This document shows, one piece after another, positions 58,253 to 64,000 of a DNA stretch of 64,000 nt. The notes beneath the pieces were generated by a model. The model saw nothing but the letters and a program-made list of their open reading frames with translations. It was not told where the DNA came from and did no database searches. The stretch is from Dongia_A sp039808885 (GTDB lineage: Bacteria; Pseudomonadota; Alphaproteobacteria; Dongiales; Dongiaceae), in assembly GCA_039808885.1 (NCBI GenBank), contig JBDHTX010000008.1:1-64000 (forward strand), given 5' to 3'. Positions within the stretch are counted from its first letter, which is position 1. Each line of letters opens with the position of its first letter. Made by a program: the position numbers and the translations under genes.

Positions 58253-58593
58253 CGGATCATGTAGACCTTGCGCACCGTCTCATGCACCCGGCAGGTCCCT
58301 TTCCAGTCCTTCGGGAAGAAGGCGATGGTGTCCGGCTTGATCTCGATCACCTCGCCGGACTCATGGGTGTAGGTGCAGCGGCCGAGCAGGAAGTGGCAGA
58401 ACTCGTCGCGCGTCACATGGCAATTCCAGTAGCCGGGCGTGCAGACCCAGATGCCGGTCTCGTTCTCGCCATTCGGCCCCTTGTGCAGCAGCACGCCGGA
58501 GGTGTGCGAGGCGCCCTCGATCATGGTCGGGATCACGCCCCAATCCTTGAGCTCGGTGACGGTCTTCGGGTCGTAGAGAACAGGCGTCTTCAT
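58249..58593 (-). CDS. Cupin_3 domain protein (copy 2 in operon order)
   Basis: A 114-residue single cupin, DUF861/Cupin_3 type, the family of (S)-ureidoglycine aminohydrolase halves. It has GIWVCTPGYWNCHVTRDEFCHFLLGRCTYTHESGEVIEIKPDTIAFFPKDWKGTCRVHET in order (beta strands with a Glu/His pair for a metal). It is a clear paralogue of the cupin at 58615-58977, with about half of the positions shared in the C-terminal part. ATG 58593 is used. Overlaps the aldehyde dehydrogenase start by 4 bases. Confidence 0.85.
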   Translation of the reverse strand: MKTPVLYDPKTVTELKDWGVIPTMIEGASHTSGVLLHKGPNGENETGIWVCTPGYWNCHVTRDEFCHFLLGRCTYTHESGEVIEIKPDTIAFFPKDWKGTCRVHETVRKVYMIR

Positions 58594-58614
58594 CACTCTT
58601 CACTCCAAATGAAA

Positions 58615-58977
58615 TCAGCGCAGCATGTAGACGTTGCGCAGGGTCTCGTGCACCACGCAGGTGCCTTTCCACCCGGCAGTGAAATGCACGCAGGTGCCGG
58701 GCCGCACCTCGATCACCTCGCCGGTGTCGCGGGTGTAGGTGGCGCGGCCGGCGATGAAATGGCAGAACTCGTCGCGCGGGATGGAAAGCGGCCAGGCGCC
58801 CGGCGTCACCACCCAGAGCCCCGTCTCCGGCTCGTTGTTCGGCCCCTTGAACAGGAGCCGGCCGCTCGACTTCGAGGGGCCGGCGGTGCAATCCGGCTGC
58901 ACGCCCCAATCCGCGAGGTCGTCGAAGGTGAGCGCATTGTAGATATGCGGCGCCGAGGATTTCAGCGTGTCGGTCAC
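58615..58977 (-). CDS. Cupin_3 domain protein (copy 1 in operon order)
   Basis: A 120-residue single cupin, same family as the next gene: LWVVTPGAWPLSIPRDEFCHFIAGRATYTRDTGEVIEVRPGTCVHF, then 'WKGTCVVHETLRNVYMLR'. GTG 58977 is chosen because it overlaps the glycosyltransferase TGA as GTGA (4 bases), giving the standard coupling; the frame upstream is a shadow. The two cupins probably arose by tandem duplication and could form a heteromer, as two-cupin enzymes such as ureidoglycine aminohydrolase do in one chain. Function not known. Confidence 0.82.
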   Translation of the reverse strand: MTDTLKSSAPHIYNALTFDDLADWGVQPDCTAGPSKSSGRLLFKGPNNEPETGLWVVTPGAWPLSIPRDEFCHFIAGRATYTRDTGEVIEVRPGTCVHFTAGWKGTCVVHETLRNVYMLR

Positions 58978-60266
58978 GGCTGGTAGCTCCCCTTGGTGGC
59001 GATCTCGGCCAGGATGTTCGCGGCCTTCACCGTGCCCTTGGCGGATTGCATGTGTTTCGCCACCTCGGCGAGACGCGCCTTCATGCCCTGATCGGCGATG
59101 AGTCGGGCGATCATCCCGCTCAGCTGCTCGTCGGTCCAGGTGTAGCGCGGCAGCTGGTCGCCATAGCCGGTGTCGTGGATGCGCGCGGCATTGTCCAGCC
59201 CATCCCAGCAGAACGGCATGATGATGGCAGGCTTGCCGAAGAACAAAGCCTCGTTGAACGAGTTGTTGCCGCCGTGATGGATGAACAACGACACGTGCGG
59301 AATGACCGCCGGCTGCGGGAACCAGGATTCCAGGTGCACGTTGCCCGGCACGTCCTTGTACTCGCCGATATAGTCGCCGACATTCATCAGGAAGCGGTAG
59401 GGCAGCCTGGCGAACAGCGCGATCATGCGCTGGTAGAGCTCGACATCGGCGGCACCCAGCGAGCCGTAGCTGACATAGATCAGCGGCTTGTCGTTGTTGG
59501 TCTTGAATTGCGGCACCTTGTACTCGCCCTCGTCGCGCACGCAACCCTCGAGATACTGGAACCGCTTCGGATCGAGCGGATGGCGGCGCTTGAAGGCGAG
59601 CGGCTTCGGATAGAGCAGCAAATTCATCGAGGGCGAGGCCTCGAAGAACTCGCCCAGCGGATAGGGCGCATGGCCGACCTTGGCCAGGAACTCGTTGAAG
59701 CGCGCATGGGTCGGCTTCACCAAATCGAGGAAACGGTCCTCGAAGGCCTTGAAGCCGGCCTTGTCGTTCTCATGGCAGCCGGAGAGATGCGGCGGGATGT
59801 CGGGATCGGGGATCTCGTTCTCCGAGCAGGAGATGATGCGCACCCACGGGCAGCCGGCGCGCTTGATGGCCGGGAACAGGATCACGTTGTCGACCGCGAC
59901 CAGGTCCGGCTTGATGCGCTGCAGATGGGCGTTCAGCGCATCCTCGGCGATGATGGCGGAATCGACGATCGCCTCCCAGACCGGAATGACATAGGTCGGC
60001 AGCTGGTCGATGGGCGAGAGGCGGAAATGCGGCTTCTTCTCGGCGATGAAATTGGCCCAGAACTTGGCGATCTCCTCGTCCGACATGCCGCCGGACATGT
60101 CGACCAGGTTCTCCTCGAAGCCGTATTTCTCGAACACGCCCTTGAAGCCGCGGTCGCAGACGAAGACCGGGTTGTGGCCGTCCTTCTTCAATTGCTGCGC
60201 GATGCCGACGCAGTTGAGCGCCGGCCCGAACGCGGCCTCGGGGAACAATACGATCGTCTTGCCCAT
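58974..60266 (-). CDS. UGT/GT1-like glycosyltransferase
   Basis: A 430-residue GT-B enzyme. The N-terminus KTIVLFPEAAFGPALNCVGIAQQL is acceptor-side; the C-terminal donor motif is 'PHVSLFIHHGGNNSFNEALFFGKPAIIMPFCWDGLDNAARIHDTGYG', the HGG...E...G.P pattern of GT1 UGTs and macrolide glycosyltransferases. 'PLIYVSYGSLGAADVEL' precedes it. ATG 60266 has GGGAGGAA 6 bases upstream. It sits 30 bases after potA's stop and is coupled to the cupin gene. A glycosyltransferase within a polyamine-transporter operon is unusual. Acceptor may be the imported compound. Confidence 0.85.
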   Translation of the reverse strand: MGKTIVLFPEAAFGPALNCVGIAQQLKKDGHNPVFVCDRGFKGVFEKYGFEENLVDMSGGMSDEEIAKFWANFIAEKKPHFRLSPIDQLPTYVIPVWEAIVDSAIIAEDALNAHLQRIKPDLVAVDNVILFPAIKRAGCPWVRIISCSENEIPDPDIPPHLSGCHENDKAGFKAFEDRFLDLVKPTHARFNEFLAKVGHAPYPLGEFFEASPSMNLLLYPKPLAFKRRHPLDPKRFQYLEGCVRDEGEYKVPQFKTNNDKPLIYVSYGSLGAADVELYQRMIALFARLPYRFLMNVGDYIGEYKDVPGNVHLESWFPQPAVIPHVSLFIHHGGNNSFNEALFFGKPAIIMPFCWDGLDNAARIHDTGYGDQLPRYTWTDEQLSGMIARLIADQGMKARLAEVAKHMQSAKGTVKAANILAEIATKGSYQP

Positions 60267-60296
60267 CAATTCCTCCCACTCCTCAAACGGTCACTC

Positions 60297-61343
60297 TCAA
60301 TCCTGCAGCAGCACGGCCTGATCGGCCTGCCAGCTGAGCCAAACCTGGTGCCCGCGCCCGAGCTGCGCCGCCAGCGGATGCCCGGCGGCGAGCCGCGCGA
60401 TGATGGGGCGCTCCAGCCCCGCCACGAGCACATGCGCGATGACGTCCTGGCCCAGGAAAGCGGCGCCTTCCACCTGGCCGGCGAGCGCGCCCGCCTGCGC
60501 CGCCGCCGACAGATGCACCCGCTCCGGCCGGATCGCCAGCAGGTTGCCGCCGCCCGTCGGCGCCGGGACCGTGCCAAGGCCGCGCGCCTCGAAAACGCCG
60601 CCCCGCGCCTCGCCCGGAATGAAGTTCATCAGGCCGATGAAATCCGCGGCAAAGCGGCTGGCCGGCCGGTCATAGAGCGCGCGCGGCGTATCCAGCTGCA
60701 CGATGCGGCCGTGATCCAGCAGCGCAATGCGGTCGGCCAAAGTCAGCGCCTCCTCCTGGTCGTGGGTCACCACGACGAAGGCGATGCCGCTATCCTGCTG
60801 CAGCTTCTTCAGCTCGATCTGCATCTGCTCGCGCAGCTTGCGGTCCAGCGCGCCCAGGGGCTCGTCCAGCAGCAGCACCTTGGGCCGCTTGACCAGCGCG
60901 CGGGCCAGGGCCACGCGCTGCTTCTGGCCGCCGGAGAGCTGCCCCGGCTTGCGCCGCGCGTAATCCGACATGCGCACCAGGGCCAGCGCCGCGTCCACCC
61001 GGCGGCTCAGCTCGGCGCCCCGCACGCCCTCCATCTCGAGCCCGTAGGCGACGTTGCCGGCGACGTTCATATGCGGGAACAGCGCATAGGATTGGAACAT
61101 GAGGTTGACCGGCCGCCGGTTCGCCTTCAGCGCCGTGATATCGGAGCCCGACAGCACCACGCGGCCCTCATCCGGTGTCTCGAAGCCGGCGACCACGCGC
61201 AGCAGGGTGGTCTTGCCGCAGCCGGAGGGTCCGAGGATGGCGAAGAACTCGCTTTCGTTCACCGTCAGGCTCAGCTTGTCGACCGCCGTGACCGGGCCGA
61301 ATCGCTTGGTGATTCCCTGGATCTCGAGCAGCGGCCTGGTCAT
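60297..61343 (-). CDS. potA: Spermidine/putrescine-type ABC ATPase (PotA-like)
   Basis: A 348-residue ATPase. Walker A is GPSGCGKTT, Q-loop VNLMFQSYALFPHMNV, signature LSGGQKQRVALARAL, Walker B VLLLDEPLGALD, switch His VVTHDQEEAL; a C-terminal TOBE domain (about 255-345) includes LLAIRPERVHL. All are PotA-type. The ATG overlaps potC's stop by 4 bases. The substrate may be a polyamine or another small cation; the family is broad. Confidence 0.9.
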   Translation of the reverse strand: MTRPLLEIQGITKRFGPVTAVDKLSLTVNESEFFAILGPSGCGKTTLLRVVAGFETPDEGRVVLSGSDITALKANRRPVNLMFQSYALFPHMNVAGNVAYGLEMEGVRGAELSRRVDAALALVRMSDYARRKPGQLSGGQKQRVALARALVKRPKVLLLDEPLGALDRKLREQMQIELKKLQQDSGIAFVVVTHDQEEALTLADRIALLDHGRIVQLDTPRALYDRPASRFAADFIGLMNFIPGEARGGVFEARGLGTVPAPTGGGNLLAIRPERVHLSAAAQAGALAGQVEGAAFLGQDVIAHVLVAGLERPIIARLAAGHPLAAQLGRGHQVWLSWQADQAVLLQD

Positions 61344-62119
61344 GCGGCCTCCCGGTTCAGGCGCTGCGACAGCAGCACCAGGAAGAAGGAGAAGCCGATG
61401 ACGATGGTGGCGATGGCGTTGATCTCCGGCGTCACGCCGAAGCGGATCATGGCGTAGATCTGCATCGGGAAGGTGGTCGAGCCCTGCCCCGCCCCGGCAG
61501 TGAAATAGGCGATGATGAACTCGTCGATGGAGAGCGTGAAGGAGAGCAGCGCCGCCGCGATCACCCCGGGCGCGATCACCGGCAGGGTGACGCGGCGGAA
61601 GGTCGTCACCTCGCTCGCCCCCAGGTCGATCGAGGCCTCGACGATGGACCGGTCGAAATTCTTCAGCCGCGTGCGCACCACGGTGCAGACGAAGGCGATG
61701 TTGAACACCGCATGCGACAGGATGATGGATTGCAGCCCCAGGCTCATGTTCAAGAGCGTGTAGAAGGACAGCAGCGCGATCGCCAGCACGATGTCGGGAA
61801 TGATCATCGGCGCCGCCACCAGGGCGTCGAGCCAGGGATTCGGCTTGCCTTCCTCCAGCCCCATCGCCAGCAGGGTGCCGATGAAGGTGGAGACGAGGGT
61901 GGAGATTACCGCGACGATGAACGAATTGCCGGCGGCACCCAGGATCTTCGGGTTGGCAAGCAGCTTGCCGTACCATTCGGTGGAGAAACCGGTCCAGGTG
62001 GTCGGCAGGCCGCTCTTGTTGAAGGAGAGCGCGATCAGCACCAGGATCGGCACATAGAGGAAGACGTAGACCAGGCCGAGATGGCTGTTGAGCCAGAGCT
62101 TGATCGGATCGGCCTTCAT
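61340..62119 (-). CDS. potC: PotC-like permease
   Basis: A 259-residue BPD_transp_1 permease with six hydrophobic helices. The EAA loop 'VEASIDLGASEVTTFRRVTLPVIAPGVIAAAL' contacts the ATPase. 'GFSTEWYGKLLANPKILGAAGNSFIVAV' is typical of PotC. ATG 62119 overlaps the potB stop by 4 bases. Partner of PotB in the heterodimeric channel. Confidence 0.9.
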   Translation of the reverse strand: MKADPIKLWLNSHLGLVYVFLYVPILVLIALSFNKSGLPTTWTGFSTEWYGKLLANPKILGAAGNSFIVAVISTLVSTFIGTLLAMGLEEGKPNPWLDALVAAPMIIPDIVLAIALLSFYTLLNMSLGLQSIILSHAVFNIAFVCTVVRTRLKNFDRSIVEASIDLGASEVTTFRRVTLPVIAPGVIAAALLSFTLSIDEFIIAYFTAGAGQGSTTFPMQIYAMIRFGVTPEINAIATIVIGFSFFLVLLSQRLNREAA

Positions 62120-62985
62120 CGCGGCGCTCCCGCCGGCACGCCGCGCGCCTCGGTGGCACCCGAGGCGCGGTTGGCGAAGACCGCCTGGCCGAACAGCAGC
62201 GCCAGCATGATCAGCACCAGGATGAAGCCGAGCGCCGAGCCCATCGGCCAGTCGCGCGCCGAGAGATACTGGCTGTAGATGAGGTTGCCCAGCATCGGCC
62301 GCTGCCCGCCGCCCAACAAATCGGGTGTCACGAAATTGCCGATCGAGAGCACGAAGACGAAGACCGCGCCGGCGGCGATGCCGGGCACGGTCAGCGGCAG
62401 GGTCACGCGCCGGAAGGTGGTCCAGGCGGAGCCGCCGAGATCGAAGGAGGCCTCGCGCAGTTCCGGTCCCAGGCGCGAGATCGAGCTGTAGAGCGCCAGG
62501 ATGACGAAGGGCACGTAGTTGTAGACCAGGCCCAGAACGATGGCGAATTCGTTGTAGAGCAGCGGCAGCGGCCTATCGATGACGCCGAGGCCTTCCAGGC
62601 CGCGGTTGATCAGCCCCTCGTTGTTGAGCAGCACGATCCAGGCATAGGTGCGGATCAGGTAGTTGCTCCAGAAGGGCAGCATGGCGAGGACCAGCAGCGA
62701 CATCTGGCGATGGCGCGGCTGGATGGCGATGGCATAGGCGGCGGGATAGCCGATCAGCAGCGCGACGAGGGTGGCGGTGCCGGCGATGCGCACCGAATCC
62801 AGGAAGATGCGCGCGAACAGCGACGAGGCGACGCGGCCGTAATTCTCCGCCGTCAGCGTGTAGACGATCCCGCCATAGGTGCCGCGCTCGAACAGGGAAT
62901 AGGCGAAGATGATCAGGCACGGCAGCACCAGGAACAGGGCCAGATAGCCCAGTCCGGGTGCGAGCAGGATGGTGCGGCGGGACAT
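62116..62985 (-). CDS. potB: PotB-like permease
   Basis: A 289-residue BPD_transp_1 permease with about six helices; the EAA loop is 'LREASFDLGGSAWTTFRRVTLPLTVPGIAAG'. 'FWSNYLIRTYAWIVLLNNEGLIN' is diagnostic of PotB. The start is ATG 62985 or GTG one codon earlier. Between it and the binding-protein gene lies a dispersed repeat (copy B). Confidence 0.9.
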   Translation of the reverse strand: MSRRTILLAPGLGYLALFLVLPCLIIFAYSLFERGTYGGIVYTLTAENYGRVASSLFARIFLDSVRIAGTATLVALLIGYPAAYAIAIQPRHRQMSLLVLAMLPFWSNYLIRTYAWIVLLNNEGLINRGLEGLGVIDRPLPLLYNEFAIVLGLVYNYVPFVILALYSSISRLGPELREASFDLGGSAWTTFRRVTLPLTVPGIAAGAVFVFVLSIGNFVTPDLLGGGQRPMLGNLIYSQYLSARDWPMGSALGFILVLIMLALLFGQAVFANRASGATEARGVPAGAPR

Positions 62986-63009
62986 CACGCCGCCCCCACA
63001 GCAAAAAAC

Positions 63010-63195
63010 CCTTCCCCCCTTGCGGGGGAAGGCAGCGAAGCCTTAGCGAGCAAAGCGAGCTTAGGCGCAGCCGGAAGGGGGGTGCGCGCCTGCAGGCGCG
63101 CCATCGCCGGAGGCGATACTAAGCGGAGACTCTTCGTCGATGAACTCGGCGCTGCATCACCCCCCTTCCCCACCTTCCCCCGCAAGGGGGGAAGG
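63010..63195. repeat. 186-bp dispersed repeat, copy B
   Basis: Inverted relative to copy A (55045-55229). The outer 23 bases are the same foldback ends (63010-63032 and 63173-63195), and the inside shows long stretches of identity with copy A read in reverse complement, such as the CGGCTGCG.CTAAGCTCGCT region, with scattered changes. It lies in the potD-potB gap, in the operon message, and can fold as a long hairpin. Confidence 0.85.
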
Positions 63196-63244
63196 GGCAG
63201 AGCGAGTCTGCCGTCGGGAAGGAAGGCCAAGATGAACTCACTAC

Positions 63245-64000
63245 TTACTGGAACGTGATCTCGGTGACCGTCTCGGTGTAGAGCTTCTGCCCGTCACCCA
63301 GGTCGCGCAGCTGCTCCTGCTTCATCAAATCGGCCGGCGTGATGCCGATATTCGGATATTGCGCGATCAGCGCCGGATCGAGCGCCTCCATCGCCTTCTG
63401 GTTCGGCACCTTGTAGAGGATGTTCTCCGCCACCCACTTGTGCACCTCGGGGCGCAGCACGTAGTTGATGAAGGCCATGGCGGCGTCCTTGTTCTCGGAG
63501 GCCTGGGTCACCGTCATGGTGTCGACCCACATGTCGCTGCCTTCCTTCGGCACCACGAACTTGATCTGCGGGTTCTCGGCGATGCCGTAATTGCACCAGC
63601 CGTCCCAGGCATGCACCAGGCTCGCCTCGCCGGAGACCAGCTTGGAATAGAACGTCGTGTCGTCATAGGCGAGCAGCGACTTCTTCGCCTCGATCAGCAG
63701 GTCCTTGGCCTTGCCGACCTCGCCCGCATCGACCGAGTTGACCGAGAAGCCCAGAGCCTTCAGACCCGCCGCCATCAGCCAGCGGTCGGTCTTCAGCATG
63801 GTGATCTTGCCCTTGAGCGCGTCGGCCGGCTTCAGCATGTCCATCCAGCTGGTCGGCGCGGGCGAGACCAGGTCGCTGCGATAGCAGAGGCCCGTGGTGC
63901 CCCAGGCATAGGGCACGGAGAAATGGTTGCCCGGGTCGTAGGCGAGGTTCTGCGCCTCGGGATACAGGTTGGCGAGGTTGGGAATCTTCGCCGGGTCGAG
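63245..64000 (-). CDS. potD: PotD/PotF-like binding protein, N-terminus outside the window
   Basis: The minus strand is open from the stop at 63245 to the window edge, about 251 residues of the C-terminal part of a spermidine/putrescine-binding-type protein. 'HFSVPYAWGTTGLCYRSDLV' and 'DTMTVTQASENKDAAMAFINYVLRPEVHKWVAENILY' are typical. An internal Met at 63916 is not the real start. The signal peptide and first lobe lie beyond base 64000. First gene of the pot operon as far as visible. Confidence 0.88.
   Translation of the reverse strand, partial: LDPAKIPNLANLYPEAQNLAYDPGNHFSVPYAWGTTGLCYRSDLVSPAPTSWMDMLKPADALKGKITMLKTDRWLMAAGLKALGFSVNSVDAGEVGKAKDLLIEAKKSLLAYDDTTFYSKLVSGEASLVHAWDGWCNYGIAENPQIKFVVPKEGSDMWVDTMTVTQASENKDAAMAFINYVLRPEVHKWVAENILYKVPNQKAMEALDPALIAQYPNIGITPADLMKQEQLRDLGDGQKLYTETVTEITFQ

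Overview
The window is GC-rich (about two thirds G+C by eye), densely coded and typical of a free-living alphaproteobacterium, most likely Rhodospirillales-like. The support is the gene content: a hom-glpX-recJ block, two short PAS_5-type proteins, class I PHA synthase, ChvE/GguC-type sugar genes, a TauABCD cluster, a PotABCD-type transporter and dTDP-rhamnose genes. The species cannot be named from the sequence alone. No rRNA, CRISPR array, phage structural gene or complete insertion sequence is visible. One tRNA gene (Glu, UUC) is present.

Layout. 1-10.7 kb: surface polysaccharide region with all four dTDP-L-rhamnose genes (rfbD, rfbB, rfbA, rfbC) scattered on both strands among an ABC exporter and two glycosyltransferases. 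10.8-19.2 kb: sugar or sugar-acid catabolic region (DgoK-like kinase, GguC/AraD1-like FAH protein, periplasmic sugar-binding protein, a permease that is two RbsC-like units fused in one chain, a single-domain ATPase, a GntR/FadR regulator and an SDR dehydrogenase). Matching TTGTA-T-TACAA-like palindromes lie before the kinase/GguC pair and before the regulator. A 118-bp MITE-like element sits on the regulator's stop codon. 19.2-22.3 kb: two MotB-like envelope proteins, a PAS_5 protein and a LysR regulator. 22.4-28.95 kb: sulfur acquisition (orphan sulfate-binding protein, flavoprotein, tauABCD, strong terminator). 29-36.9 kb: PAS_5 protein, large patatin-like protein, FAD monooxygenase, saccharopine-dehydrogenase-like/DUF4166 protein, remnant of an SLC13 permease, lipocalin-like protein and a secreted pentapeptide-repeat protein.

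36.9-38.4 kb is a lower-GC patch. It is bounded by the intact tRNA-Glu gene and by a degenerate copy of that tRNA's 3' half in the same orientation, and it carries a NYN-domain putative RNase plus a small membrane protein. This looks like a small island integrated at a tRNA gene. 38.5-46.2 kb is core: recJ, glpX, hom, an OmpA-type lipoprotein and phaC. 46.2-49.1 kb: PepSY protein, response regulator and histidine kinase in one operon, with an 11-bp tandem repeat upstream resembling an OmpR-family box. 49.1-52.2 kb: EF-G-like GTPase and a frameshifted ATP-grasp pseudogene. 52.3-56.4 kb: TetR-HlyD-ABC ATPase-ABC-2 permease efflux operon. A 185-bp dispersed repeat interrupts it, and a second copy of the repeat lies at 63.0 kb in opposite orientation. 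56.4 kb: small secreted Rap1a/Tai-like protein.

56.7-64.0 kb is one long leftward operon: polyamine-type ABC transporter (potD partial, potB, potC, potA), then a UGT-like glycosyltransferase, two tandem paralogous cupins and an aldehyde dehydrogenase, mostly with 4-bp stop/start overlaps. It looks like an uncharacterised uptake-and-conversion pathway and, with the tRNA-Glu island, is the best candidate in the window for undescribed biology.
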